Shown piece after piece: positions 33,447-41,215 of a stretch of 64,000 nucleotides of DNA (position 1 is the first letter of the stretch; each line of letters starts with the position of its first letter). The translations under genes and the position numbers were made by a program. The stretch is taken from assembly GCF_029167205.1 (NCBI RefSeq), contig NZ_JARFPL010000003.1, positions 1 to 64,000 of the forward strand. Reading direction: 5' to 3'. The DNA is from Methanocrinis alkalitolerans. Its GTDB lineage: Archaea; Halobacteriota; Methanosarcinia; Methanotrichales; Methanotrichaceae. The notes beneath the pieces were generated by a model, which was not told the origin of the DNA, searched no databases, and worked only from the letters and a program-made list of their open reading frames with translations.

Positions 33447-33953
33447 ATGACAGGCTTAGTTCCGAAAGACGACTTCAAGCGGCTCCAGAGCCGTATGAAC
33501 CGACTGATGGAGGAGTTCGGGATCTCCGACGCCGAGGCGCGGTACATGCCCGAGATCAGGAAGATCCAGGATAAGATGAACCAGCTCATCGACGACTTCG
33601 CGGCCGAGGCCCCGGCGACCGCGGGAGACGTGATGAAGCCCCTCGCCGACGTCATGGAGACTGACGACGAGGTCGTCGTCACCGTGGACCTTCCGGGGAT
33701 GGACAAAGGGGACGTCGAGATCTCCGTCGCCGAGGATCTCCTGGAGATAAAGGCGGAGCGGAAGACCGAGACGGAGGAGAAGGGCGAAGAGTTCTACCGG
33801 AAGGAGAGGAGCTTTTCGCGGTATGAAAGGTCCCTAAAGCTCCCGGCGGAGGTGAAGGCGGAGGAGGCGAGGGCGTCCCTCAAAGACGGCGTCCTGACCG
33901 TCCACCTCCCCAAGGTGGAGGTGACGACCCGAAAGAAGGTGAAGATCGAGTAG
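33447..33953 (+). CDS. Small heat-shock protein, Hsp20/alpha-crystallin family
   Basis: A 168-residue chaperone. The helical N-terminus (~1-55) is followed by the alpha-crystallin domain (~60-168): PLADVMETDDEVVVTVDLPG, then ISVAEDLLEIKAERK, FYRKERSFSRYERSLKLP and the terminal LKDGVLTVHLPK motif (normally A-x-x-x-x-G-V-L). It holds unfolding proteins in oligomers in the cytoplasm. Convergent with ribBA. Confidence 0.92.
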   Translation: MTGLVPKDDFKRLQSRMNRLMEEFGISDAEARYMPEIRKIQDKMNQLIDDFAAEAPATAGDVMKPLADVMETDDEVVVTVDLPGMDKGDVEISVAEDLLEIKAERKTETEEKGEEFYRKERSFSRYERSLKLPAEVKAEEARASLKDGVLTVHLPKVEVTTRKKVKIE

Positions 33954-33979
33954 GCCGGCCGGATCGGGGATACGGCCAT

Positions 33980-35203
33980 CTAATCCTTCCCCGATCCAGG
34001 ACCTTCCTGGAGGAGGAGGTGGTGGAGCTTGTCCCTCTTCGTCTCCAGGTACTTTCTATTTTTATCGTTCGGCGGTATCTCGATGGGGGCCCGGTCGACG
34101 ATCTCCAGGCCGTACCCCTCGAGACCTACGACCTTCCGAGGGTTGTTGGTGAGAAGCCTCATCTTCTTGATCCCCAGGTCGACGAGGATCTGGGCCCCGA
34201 CGCCATAATCCCGGAGGTCTGCGGGATACCCCAGCCGGTGGTTCGCCTCGACGGTGTCGTAGCCCCTCTCCTGGAGGGCGTAGGCCCGCAGCTTGTTCGC
34301 GATCCCTATCCCCCTTCCCTCCTGGCGCATATAAAGTAGCACCCCGTTCCCGTTCTCGGTGATCCGTCTCATGGCGAGGTGGAGCTGGTCGCCGCAGTCG
34401 CACCGCCTCGATCCGAAGACGTCCCCGGTGAGGCACTCGGAGTGGACCCGGACGAGGGCGTCGTCGGAGGAGGGGTCGCCCGCCACCAGGGCCAGGTGGC
34501 ACTGGCCATCGACGAGGCTCTCGTAGCCGATGGCCCGAAAGTCGCCGTAATCGGTGGGCATATCGACCTCGGCGATCCTTCTCACCAATTTCTCGCTCCT
34601 CATCCTCCTCTTGATCAGCCGGTCGATGGTGAGCATCTTGAGGCCGTGGACCTCGGCGAAACGCTCCAGCTCCAGGAGGCGGGCCATCGTCCCGTCCTCG
34701 GCCATCACCTCGCAGATGACGGCGGCCGGATACAACCCTGCCATCTGCGCCAGGTCGACGGAGGCCTCGGTATGCCCCGCCCGCCGCAGGACCCCCCCCT
34801 CCTGGGCCCGCAGGGGGAAGGTGTGGCCTGGCATGACGAGGTCGTTGATCGTCGCCTCGGGGTCTATGAGGGTCCTGACCGTCTCGGCCCGGTCGAAGGC
34901 CGATATGCCCGTAGTCACCCCCCTCCCCTTGGCGTCAACGGAGACGGTGAAGGCGGTCCCCATCTTCTCGGTGTTGTTCTGGGTCATGAGGGGTAGGGAT
35001 AGCTCGTCGACCCGCTCGCTGGAGAGGGGGACGCATATGAGGCCGCGGCCGTGCTTGGCCATGAAGTTGATCGCCTCGGGGGTCACCATCTCCGCCGCCA
35101 TCACCAGGTCGCCCTCGTTCTCCCGCCCCTCGTCGTCGAGGATGAGGATGAACCGGCCGGCCCTCACCTCCTCGATCGCCTCTTCCACGCTGCAAAACGG
35201 CAT
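33980..35203 (-). CDS. ribBA: Bifunctional DHBP synthase / GTP cyclohydrolase II (RibBA)
   Basis: A 407-residue fusion for riboflavin synthesis. The N-terminal half is RibB (ILDDEGRENEGDLVMAAE, acidic metal loop; GHTFPLRAQEGGVLRRAGHTE). The C-terminal half is RibA: zinc Cys in SECLTGDVFGSRRCDCGDQL, then MRQEGRGIGIANK and LGIKKMRLLTNNPRK. Most archaea have only RibB and use a different GTP cyclohydrolase III, so the fusion is bacterial in style. ATG 35203 (MPFCSVEEAIEEV) is chosen. The TATA box CTTATAAG at 35231-35238 lies about 30 bases upstream and no ribosome site is visible, so the mRNA is probably leaderless. Confidence 0.95.
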   Translation of the reverse strand: MPFCSVEEAIEEVRAGRFILILDDEGRENEGDLVMAAEMVTPEAINFMAKHGRGLICVPLSSERVDELSLPLMTQNNTEKMGTAFTVSVDAKGRGVTTGISAFDRAETVRTLIDPEATINDLVMPGHTFPLRAQEGGVLRRAGHTEASVDLAQMAGLYPAAVICEVMAEDGTMARLLELERFAEVHGLKMLTIDRLIKRRMRSEKLVRRIAEVDMPTDYGDFRAIGYESLVDGQCHLALVAGDPSSDDALVRVHSECLTGDVFGSRRCDCGDQLHLAMRRITENGNGVLLYMRQEGRGIGIANKLRAYALQERGYDTVEANHRLGYPADLRDYGVGAQILVDLGIKKMRLLTNNPRKVVGLEGYGLEIVDRAPIEIPPNDKNRKYLETKRDKLHHLLLQEGPGSGKD

Positions 35204-35230
35204 ATAGATCCGGTGGATTGTCCCCGTCCT

Positions 35231-35238
35231 CTTATAAG
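35231..35238 (-). promoter_or_regulatory. TATA box of ribBA (leaderless transcript)
   Basis: CTTATAAG on the minus strand centred ~31 bases before ATG 35203 puts the expected transcription start only a few bases ahead of the start codon. Confidence 0.5.
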
Positions 35239-35314
35239 GGTTGGGTCTAGAGAAGGATCGAAACATTTTTTGTCTACCAAGACCTAACCATATCAAGATG
35301 GGGTCGAGAGATCT

Positions 35315-35392
35315 ATGCCCCCAACGACCATCAAGAGTCGGAGGTCGGAACTGGAAAGATACAAGAGATCGATCGAGGATCGTCTAAGATGA
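35315..35392 (+). CDS. Possible 25-codon small ORF
   Basis: ATG 35315 opens a 25-residue frame (basic and helical: RSELERYKRSIEDRLR at the end) that stops 18 bases before the small secreted-protein gene. Nothing proves translation; it could be a leader peptide or chance. Confidence 0.2.
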   Translation: MPPTTIKSRRSELERYKRSIEDRLR

Positions 35393-35410
35393 TAATGGGT
35401 GAGGGCGATT

Positions 35411-35743
35411 ATGGGACGAAAGATGGTGATGATGATGATGGTGCTGGTGCTACTGGCTCCGGCGTCCTCGGCGCGGTTCGAAGGGGTCAAAGGCCCCGGG
35501 ATGTCTTACAGCGGGTTTGTTGGCGGCGAGAGGTTCGAAGGCGCCCACGGGCCGATGATGAGGTACGACGGCTATGTTGGAGGCCAGGCTTACTCGTTCG
35601 GCCTCGGCAGATGGACGTTCATCGGTGGAGAGGTGAGATCCGACCCGGACTTCAGCGAGATGGTGAAGGCTCATCAGGAGCGGTTCAACCTGGCGAGAAG
35701 CGTCTTTGGCATCAGAGCTTATAGGTCAACTACCCGCCAATGA
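35411..35743 (+). CDS. Small secreted protein with duplicated motif, 3' end altered by TnpB element
   Basis: About 110 residues. A signal peptide (RKMVMMMMVLVLLAPASSA) is followed by a tandem duplication RFEGVKGPGMSYSGFVGG / RFEGAHGPMMRYDGYVGG and a short tail. The last residues (STTRQ) are encoded by the right-end hairpin of the adjacent TnpB element, so the natural C-terminus was probably replaced or shortened by the insertion. The frame is open from GTG 35399, but ATG 35411 gives the better signal peptide. Function unknown. Confidence 0.5.
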   Translation: MGRKMVMMMMVLVLLAPASSARFEGVKGPGMSYSGFVGGERFEGAHGPMMRYDGYVGGQAYSFGLGRWTFIGGEVRSDPDFSEMVKAHQERFNLARSVFGIRAYRSTTRQ

Positions 35744-36864
35744 ATTGGCGGGCATGATGCTCGCCAGTATTGGGGGCTTGCGGCTCCGCAAAAAATCGGG
35801 CCACGATGGGCAGGTTGACAGCCCACCCTTGCAGCTATGTTCCGAGCTGCGACGGTGTCAGCAGGGCCAGAGAAACCACAGCAGACACAGGCAAACTGAT
35901 CCCGAGTAGGTCGGTTTGACCGGGATATATGATGACAAACGGAGCATTCCTGGGACGTATAGGCAGGGTCGATGTAGACCACTGGAACTCCAGCGATCGC
36001 TGCCTTGTACTCGACGAACTGCCTGAGCTGATAGAATCCCCAGCTATGCTGTTTGCGTCTCTGAGCCTTCGAAACCGTCATCCCCTCCCGGATACCCTGA
36101 AGATCTTCGAGGGCGATCACAGAAGAGGTGTCTTTGGCTTTCGCAACCATCTTTTTGGAGATGCAGTGGTTCACGTCCCGACGAAACCTAGCCTCTCGAC
36201 CCGAGAGTTTCTTGAGATGACGTTTGGCGCTATCGGTCCCACAGCTTTGAAGATCGGCCTTGAGGTTATCTATCTTGGATCGAACGTTCTCGATACCGTC
36301 ACCGGAGAACTCTTCGCCGGTCGAATCAACGGCAATGTTCTTGATCCCAAGATCGACGCCGATAACACCAATCGGTTCGATCTTCGGAGACTCGGGAACT
36401 TCGACGACGACGCAGAGATAGAACTCACCCCGTTCGAAAATGAGGTCGGCCTGTCCTCGGATCCGATTGAGCCGGGGTTCGTGGTACTCGCAGATGACAA
36501 CAGGGACCTTTATCCTGCCTTCGAGAGTCAAGAGAGAAACGAGATCGAGACCTTTCCAGGACATGAGTCTCTGATCGTAGACGACAGATCCGTCAGGATC
36601 GAAGGTCGGTTTGATCGATTTATCTCTCTTGTAGGCTTCGCAGGTCTTAGAGATGGCTCTGACCGCCATCTGAGCGGAGAGGTTAAATTGTTCCCGAATC
36701 GGATAATAAACGACCTTCTGCAGCTCGATTTTATTGGCGGTACGAAGCTCAAACGCTCTGTCAGCCACGAAGTTGCAGGCGGCGTTGAACTGATGCATCG
36801 TCTCGCGAATAGCTTGAACCTGTTCTGGAGTAGGTTCAAGTTTGACCTTGAGCGTCTGCATCAT
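35719..36864 (-). CDS. tnpB: TnpB, RNA-guided nuclease of an IS200/IS605-group element
   Basis: A 381-residue TnpB. The N-terminal helix-turn-helix region (KLEPTPEQVQAIRETMHQFN) is followed by a split RuvC nuclease with catalytic residues visible as Asp in GVIGVDLGIKNIAV (~192), Glu in VIALEDLQGIR (~270) and Asp in GPADTVAARNIA (~335). The zinc finger CSVCHHIS...CVCCGF lies between the last two. All catalytic positions appear intact, so the protein could be active. The last ~35 codons run into the right-end hairpin, making the C-terminus longer than in many relatives. The long open frame on the opposite strand is an artefact. Confidence 0.92.
   Translation of the reverse strand: MMQTLKVKLEPTPEQVQAIRETMHQFNAACNFVADRAFELRTANKIELQKVVYYPIREQFNLSAQMAVRAISKTCEAYKRDKSIKPTFDPDGSVVYDQRLMSWKGLDLVSLLTLEGRIKVPVVICEYHEPRLNRIRGQADLIFERGEFYLCVVVEVPESPKIEPIGVIGVDLGIKNIAVDSTGEEFSGDGIENVRSKIDNLKADLQSCGTDSAKRHLKKLSGREARFRRDVNHCISKKMVAKAKDTSSVIALEDLQGIREGMTVSKAQRRKQHSWGFYQLRQFVEYKAAIAGVPVVYIDPAYTSQECSVCHHISRSNRPTRDQFACVCCGFSGPADTVAARNIAARVGCQPAHRGPIFCGAASPQYWRASCPPIHWRVVDL
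35733..35752. repeat. Right-end hairpin of the TnpB element
   Basis: CCCGCCAA-TGAA-TTGGCGGG, 8-bp perfect stem, inside the last codons of tnpB. Expected at the end of the guide RNA scaffold. Confidence 0.55.
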
Positions 36865-36938
36865 GTGTATAGATGTATAACATCTATGGAGATGAACATT
36901 TCGGTGCCAAGGAAAAGCGGGAGTAGGCGCGCATTCCT

Positions 36939-36958
36939 CCCCCGACTGAAGTCGGGGG
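36939..36958. repeat. Upstream-end hairpin of the TnpB element
   Basis: CCCCCGACT-GA-AGTCGGGGG, 9-bp stem, about 75 bases before tnpB. The motif and its flank (GGATGCCCCCGACTTCAGTC read on the minus strand) look like a typical end of tnpB elements in methanogens. It may also be a relic of an older element's right end. Confidence 0.5.
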
Positions 36959-37063
36959 CATCCTGCTGAGATTTTCGTGAATTATCTGGCCGGATAGACT
37001 CTGCTCCAGCCCTCCAGGCGATCGATTTTTCGCGGGGACTAATCCGCGGAGGGCGACGCTTAT

Positions 37064-37079
37064 ATCAAAAAATTTTGAT
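37064..37079. promoter_or_regulatory. Palindromic AT-rich site upstream of the HTH gene
   Basis: ATCAAAA-AA-TTTTGAT, 7-bp arms, 112 bases before ATG 37191, in an AT-rich promoter region that also carries TATA-like stretches near 37099-37115. A possible operator, perhaps for the downstream HTH protein itself. Confidence 0.35.
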
Positions 37080-37190
37080 TTACATGACCAAAAATTCTTT
37101 AATATATTTTTTATTAGAGCCGCCGATCAATATTATGGGAAATCTCTTTATAGTATAAACAAGGGAGTTATCGAAGGGGTGTCTACTTAG

Positions 37191-37787
37191 ATGAGCGATA
37201 GGACGGAGCAGTTGAAAGAGCTGTTCTTGAAGATATCAAGCAACACCAAAGTGGTCGAGAAGCAGGCCACGCTGCACGGCGATCTCAAGGGGAGTGAAGA
37301 GATCGAACGTAAGCTTCTGGTGGTTGTATCCGATATGTCCAAGCGGTACAACATACAGACCAAGCTCACCCCCGAACAGCTGGCCACCGTGGTGAGGCTA
37401 TTTTATAAAGGGCTCAGCGATACCGAGATCGCCGAGGAGCTGGAGGATCGAGCGCTCAACAAGACCGTCAGTCGCGCCAGGATCAAGCTCCACCTCTTCC
37501 GGGAGTCAGACCTGAAGCCGCCCTTTGAAAAGCAGGAGTTCGTAAAGCTGAACGATGCTGGCCTATCGGTGAAGGAGATGAGCGAAAGGCTGGGAGTTGC
37601 CCCCTCCACCATCAGCGAGTACAAGAACATCTTCGAGTGCCAGGAGGCTGCTGAGAAGGACGGATTTACCAAGCGCTTTGAGGAGATCATATCCGACCAG
37701 GACGTATCCGAGCGGATGGTCACCCACATCTCCAAGGACGGGTTGCAGGATACCATGGATACCGACTACGAGACCGCAGAAGCTTAA
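37191..37787 (+). CDS. Archaeal HTH protein resembling conditioned-medium-induced protein 4
   Basis: A 198-residue protein with two helix-turn-helix-like segments: LTPEQLATVVRLFYKGLSDTEIAEEL...TVSRARIKLHLFR (~58-105) and LNDAGLSVKEMSERLGVAPSTISEYK (~116-142). N-terminus MSDRTEQLKELFLKIS and the acidic end GLQDTMDTDYETAEA match my memory of haloarchaeal 'conditioned medium-induced protein 4', a family also present in methanogens. Probably a DNA-binding regulator. A hairpin with a T-rich tail follows the stop. The family name is from memory. Confidence 0.7.
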   Translation: MSDRTEQLKELFLKISSNTKVVEKQATLHGDLKGSEEIERKLLVVVSDMSKRYNIQTKLTPEQLATVVRLFYKGLSDTEIAEELEDRALNKTVSRARIKLHLFRESDLKPPFEKQEFVKLNDAGLSVKEMSERLGVAPSTISEYKNIFECQEAAEKDGFTKRFEEIISDQDVSERMVTHISKDGLQDTMDTDYETAEA

Positions 37788-37794
37788 TAAACGA

Positions 37795-37822
37795 GGGAGC
37801 TGTCCAGCAGAGTGCAGCTCCC
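37795..37822 (+). terminator. Hairpin terminator after the HTH gene
   Basis: GGGAGCTG and CAGCTCCC pair over 8 bp, 8 bases after the stop codon; T-rich GGTTTTGTTCCTCGTTTTG follows from about 37842. Confidence 0.5.
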
Positions 37823-38023
37823 CCGAGCCGATTAAGGCCCGGTTTTGTTCCTCGTTTTGAAGATCTTGGGGCTTTCGCCCCTTAGGCTTGAGGTTACGAT
37901 CTTGAATCCCATTTATGCTCTCTCTGCTTGGTAGGGGCCAGACAGTTCCATCCCTCATCCGAACGTTCCTGTAACGTCGCTCAGGGCGATACAAGGATTG
38001 ATTGGGGTTGCCAATGAGAATAT

Positions 38024-38141
38024 GGTCGCGTACTCGATCTACTGAAAATCGCCACTCGAATCGAATTCAAGGGACGTATTTTCCGCCAAACAGCCATTAC
38101 GTCACCCGTTAGCGCTATTCAGTAATCTGGGTACGCGACCG
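38024..38141. mobile_element. MITE copy 2 (118 bp) with 8-bp target duplication
   Basis: Bounded by GGTCGCGTAC and GTACGCGACC and flanked by GAGAATAT on both sides (38016-38023, 38142-38149), a perfect 8-bp target duplication. Internally it is the reverse complement of the 19183-19299 copy with scattered differences. It lies in the ~550-base non-coding gap 37788-38339, where I see no gene other than this element. Confidence 0.9.
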
Positions 38142-38339
38142 AGAATATCATAACCTACCATTTGATGACCATTCTCATTCTAATCACCCGAGCCTTCCGT
38201 ATCGAATTCGCCTTGATCGAAATTGATGGCAGGTTTCAATTTGTGCTCGGCCCCGCCCCGCACATGCAAAGGCTTAAATAGCCGCAGACCTTTCTGATCC
38301 ACGCGTTAAGCTGGTCTGTTTTAAGGTTTTTCGCAAAGG

Positions 38340-38582
38340 ATGGTGCAAAGTTTGTACGGCAATAACAGAGGCTCCTTTGGTGGCAGCGGGTTTGGTCCCT
38401 CTGCGCCAGTGGAGAGCGGAAAGGAATACGAAGTTGAGATCGAAGACATATCAAAGCAAGGAGACGGCATAGCCAGGATCGAGGGGTTCGTTATCTTCGT
38501 TCCGGAGACCGGTGTTGGCGATAAAGCCACCATAATGGTCGACAAGGTTATGCAGAGGTTCGCTATAGCTCACAAGGTCTGA
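38340..38582 (+). CDS. TRAM-domain RNA-binding protein
   Basis: An 80-residue protein: a glycine-rich N-terminus (SLYGNNRGSFGGSGFGPSAP) and a TRAM domain (KEYEVEIEDISKQGDGIARIEGF..., key residues E-D-I-x-x-x-G-D-G-I-A, then FVPETGVGDKATIMVDKV). Stand-alone TRAM proteins of methanogens act as RNA chaperones like bacterial cold-shock proteins. The promoter TATA (GCTTAAATA, ~38272-38280) lies 60 bases upstream. Confidence 0.93.
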   Translation: MVQSLYGNNRGSFGGSGFGPSAPVESGKEYEVEIEDISKQGDGIARIEGFVIFVPETGVGDKATIMVDKVMQRFAIAHKV

Positions 38583-38616
38583 AGTTATCATCCGCCTTAA
38601 ACGTCTTTAGGGTCCT

Positions 38617-38638
38617 GGGCGGCGATTCTTCGCCGCCC
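38617..38638 (+). terminator. Hairpin after the TRAM gene
   Basis: GGGCGGCG-ATTCTT-CGCCGCCC, an 8-bp perfect stem 34 bases after the stop. Confidence 0.5.
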
Positions 38639-38799
38639 TCGGCCGCTTTACTGATGAATCGTCTTTCTAGTCCTCGATGGGATCGGTTTGACTTATTCCT
38701 TTTGACGTTCTCGCTCTTTTTGCGGTGCGGCCATCGGTATGGGCGAAGATAAATATGGGAAAAAACGAATAAAATATTGAATATCGAGGAGGAAGCAAT

Positions 38800-39009
38800 T
38801 TGGATATGATGGCAGAAGATGGATCGATCTCGGAAGAGAACCTGGAACGTACACTAAAAGAGGCCGCTGAAGGCTATGGAGATCTGGTGGCCATATCGGT
38901 CGTCCACCATGTGAGCATGAGGACCCTCAGATCGCAGTTGAAGAAAATGAAGAGAGATGGGGCGCATCAGTCAGACCCCGTCGAGAGATCGAACGAGAAA
39001 GTGAACTGA
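38800..39009 (+). CDS. Small helical hypothetical protein
   Basis: A 69-residue protein. TTG 38800 is preferred over ATG 38806 because GAGGAGG lies seven bases upstream of it. The product is acidic then basic and all helical (LERTLKEAAEGYGDLVAISV, MRTLRSQLKKMKRDG), compatible with a small DNA- or protein-binding helix bundle. One base separates it from the next gene, so the two are co-transcribed. Family unknown. Confidence 0.5.
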   Translation: MDMMAEDGSISEENLERTLKEAAEGYGDLVAISVVHHVSMRTLRSQLKKMKRDGAHQSDPVERSNEKVN

Positions 39010-39010
39010 T

Positions 39011-39412
39011 ATGAGGGAAGATATGGCCGGGGGGTTGAACCCCGGTGGGATGTGCATCGCATCGGAGATAGCCGAAAGGATCAGGTGGACCCCCCAGGGA
39101 TGGCCCGTCCCGGAAGGTCGAGAGGATCATCGGGCGCTACAGAAATGTTACTCGTGGCTGGCATGGCAGGATCTGCCCCTGGCGATCGTCCCTGAGAACG
39201 ACGACCAGTTCGACGAGTTCGTATCTTTGAACGTATTTTTGGAGATCAGATTCGACGGCAAAGATCTCAAAGGTCTCGGGTTCGTAACGAGCGAGCACGT
39301 TGAAGCTGCCGGTCTGAGAAAGGATGTCGTCATCGTTCCCGCCGCTTTTGGAGCGAAGAAGATGCTCTCAAAGCTCAAGGCCTTGAAGCTCTCAACAGAA
39401 GAGAAACGGTGA
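39011..39412 (+). CDS. Hypothetical protein
   Basis: A 133-residue soluble protein, unrecognised. The central part has a Trp-rich segment (CYSWLAWQDLPLAIVPENDDQ) and an alternating alpha/beta end (FLEIRFDGKDLKGLGFVTSE, VIVPAAFGAKKMLSKLKAL). The start ATG overlaps the end of the preceding small gene's context by one base spacing, so they form a two-gene unit. Confidence 0.55.
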   Translation: MREDMAGGLNPGGMCIASEIAERIRWTPQGWPVPEGREDHRALQKCYSWLAWQDLPLAIVPENDDQFDEFVSLNVFLEIRFDGKDLKGLGFVTSEHVEAAGLRKDVVIVPAAFGAKKMLSKLKALKLSTEEKR

Positions 39413-39493
39413 GCCGTTGGGCCCATCGATACCCATCATCCAGAATCCGAAACTACCCATCGACGACCAAAGCTTCGATCTCTTTTGCGCCCT

Positions 39494-39913
39494 TCACAGA
39501 AAAGGCAGAGGCTCCCTCTTTCTGTAGACGAGGGCCTGGCATACGGCGATGAGATCGCCTTCCTCCCTTCTGACATGGATCTCGTAGGTACCGATCCGGT
39601 TCGACCTGTTCACCTCCCTCGCCTCCGCCAGGAGGCTGTCGCCCTTCTTGGGGCTGCTGACGTAGTTGACGGTCATGCTGAGGGCGACGGAGACGGTGCC
39701 GTGGGAGTTGGCGGCGACCTCGAAGGCCTCGTCTATGAGGGAGAATATAGCACCTCCATGGGCCATCCCGAAGATGTTCTCCATATCCTCGGTGAACTCC
39801 ATCTCCACCAGGGCGCGCCCCTCTTCCACCTCGACCAGTTCGAGCCCCATCTTCTTTGCGTAGGCCTCCTCTTCGACCCTCTTTTGGATCGCCTTGAATA
39901 TCTCCTCGCCCAT
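39494..39913 (-). CDS. PaaI-type hotdog thioesterase
   Basis: A 139-residue hotdog-fold protein, the size of PaaI/YbgC enzymes that hydrolyse acyl-CoA thioesters. The key motif is NIFGMAHGGAIFSLIDEAFE (HGG-x-x-x-x-x-x-D), followed by SVALSMTVNYVSSPKKGDSL and a VRREEGDLIAVCQALVYRK strand. The substrate is unknown. Confidence 0.9.
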   Translation of the reverse strand: MGEEIFKAIQKRVEEEAYAKKMGLELVEVEEGRALVEMEFTEDMENIFGMAHGGAIFSLIDEAFEVAANSHGTVSVALSMTVNYVSSPKKGDSLLAEAREVNRSNRIGTYEIHVRREEGDLIAVCQALVYRKREPLPFL

Positions 39914-40034
39914 CGATCAGCATCTCCCTGCCATCGCTTTTTCCATCTTTGTCTCCGATTTCAATTATGATCTCAATTTCGATCTCACCATCTCAAAGTC
40001 TGAGGTCGTACCTCACCTCGGTGATGGTCCTCCC

Positions 40035-40529
40035 CTAGATCTCGGAGGTCTTCTCCTCCTTCTCCTCAAATCCCAGGGACTCGTAGAGGCCCGTCGCCGC
40101 CTCCAGACCCCGGACGGTCCATAGGAATATGGAGGAGTACCCAGCGGACTTGGAGAACTCCACCGCCTCTTCCGCGAGCTTCCTGCCCAGGCCGAGCCCC
40201 CTCGCCACCGGGTCCAGAAGGAGCCACCTCAGCTGGGCTTCGGTCTCGGAGACCTTGACGATGGCGACGGACCCCACGATCCGCTTCGAGGTTCCTCCTC
40301 CAACTTCGCCGGCCTCCAATTCGACGATCCAGATCCGGTCCCGATGGGATCGAGACCTGACGAACTTGGCGATCGGCCCCGCAACGTAGGCATCGAAGGT
40401 GGAGTCCCACCCCTGCTCCTGGGCATAGATGGCTCCATGGAGGTGGACCACCATCCCTATGTCGCCGGGCAGCAGGTCGGTCCGGATCGATATCGATGGG
40501 CTCAGGTCCGTGGAATGCTTCGCCGACAT
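40035..40529 (-). CDS. GNAT-family N-acetyltransferase
   Basis: A 164-residue acetyl-CoA-dependent transferase. Motif A is visible as LRWLLLDPVARGLGLGRKLA (R-G-x-G-x-G acetyl-CoA loop) and the fold ends with FLWTVRGLEAATGLYESLGF. N-terminal region matches MarR-associated GNATs (GDIGMVVHLHGAIYAQEQGW). The acceptor is unknown. It is divergent from the HTH gene at 40640, which may regulate it. Confidence 0.9.
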   Translation of the reverse strand: MSAKHSTDLSPSISIRTDLLPGDIGMVVHLHGAIYAQEQGWDSTFDAYVAGPIAKFVRSRSHRDRIWIVELEAGEVGGGTSKRIVGSVAIVKVSETEAQLRWLLLDPVARGLGLGRKLAEEAVEFSKSAGYSSIFLWTVRGLEAATGLYESLGFEEKEEKTSEI

Positions 40530-40639
40530 CTCGCGAACCGTCTTAGAATCTCAACATATTTCAAAATTGCTTCCTCCTTTCAGCGACCTTCTGTCTCCTG
40601 CCGGTGGGCTTTCGGCCCTGGTCCGACAAAGGCCTTAAG

Positions 40640-41002
40640 ATGGTTTCTGAGGAGACAGGTCTGGAGGATGGATCAATGGTCCGATCCGGAGCGGAAACGA
40701 GGATTGAACTCGCCGAAGGCGGCGGAGAGGAGCCGAGGTGGTGGGAGTCGGCTGAGGGGCACAGGTTCGCCCTGGAGGTCCTCCAGCTCGCGGTGAGGAG
40801 GGATATTTTGAAGTTCATCGGCGAGGAGATCCGATCGGCAGAGGAGGTCGCCACAGAGTTCGACATCGATGAAAGGCGGGCGGCCTTCCACCTGGCGATG
40901 CTGGAGAAGGCCATGGTGGTGGAACCCTGGGGCAGCGGCTTCAGATCCACGCCTATTGGCCTGCTACACCTCGAAAAGGTAGAACGCACATCCTCGATAT
41001 GA
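40640..41002 (+). CDS. Winged-helix HTH regulator
   Basis: About 120 residues. The C-terminal ~80 form an ArsR-like winged helix: FALEVLQLAVRRDILKFIG, then SAEEVATEFDIDERRAAFHLAMLEKAMVV as helix-turn-helix plus wing, ending GFRSTPIGLLHLEKV. ATG 40640 is chosen over GTG 40604. Divergent from the GNAT gene. Confidence 0.75.
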   Translation: MVSEETGLEDGSMVRSGAETRIELAEGGGEEPRWWESAEGHRFALEVLQLAVRRDILKFIGEEIRSAEEVATEFDIDERRAAFHLAMLEKAMVVEPWGSGFRSTPIGLLHLEKVERTSSI

Positions 41003-41064
41003 CACCAACCCTTCGGAGCTCTAGTCCATCCCGATCCACCTCAGCCCGTCTTGTAGCAACCTAA

Positions 41065-41079
41065 CCGAAAAGCTTATTA
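41065..41079 (+). promoter_or_regulatory. Promoter of a candidate small RNA gene
   Basis: CGAAAAGCTTATTA resembles the BRE plus TATA of stable-RNA genes; the predicted start is ~22-25 bases downstream at GGGACG (41094 on). Confidence 0.5.
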
Positions 41080-41093
41080 CTAAATATGATCAT

Positions 41094-41215
41094 GGGACGT
41101 AACGCCGCGCCAGGAAGCGAAATCCTGACCTCCACCGCAAGAAGTCCATGCCGAAACTCTGCCCATTTAGACAGAAGGGGGCTCCAAGGTTGAGCGACCT
41201 TCGCCCCCGCTCTCC
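41094..41215 (+). ncRNA. Candidate free-standing structured small RNA
   Basis: Between two convergent genes, a BRE/TATA is followed by ~85 bases that can fold (GGAC 41095-41098 with GTCC 41144-41147 enclosing CAGGA-AGCGAAA-TCCTG at 41111-41127) and then a strong terminator-like hairpin (GGGGGC/GCCCCC, AAGGT/ACCTT; 41177-41208) with a TTTT run at ~41219. No ORF fits. I do not recognise it as SRP, RNase P, 5S or a typical C/D box RNA. Confidence 0.5.

Larger units (their letters stand above)
35725..36970 (-). mobile_element. Solitary IS200/IS605-type element (tnpB only)
   Basis: About 1.25 kb bounded by hairpins at both ends (35733-35752 and 36939-36958), as expected for IS200/IS605-group ends, which are hairpins rather than inverted repeats. 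Only tnpB is present; no tnpA Y1 transposase is inside, so it would need a helper. Exact ends cannot be fixed from one copy. The right end merges with the 3' end of tnpB, the usual place of the guide (omega) RNA. Confidence 0.7.

Noticed and set aside
35929..36969. Plus-strand frame of 346 codons
   Set aside because: Antisense to tnpB; its C-terminus is the end hairpin of the element.
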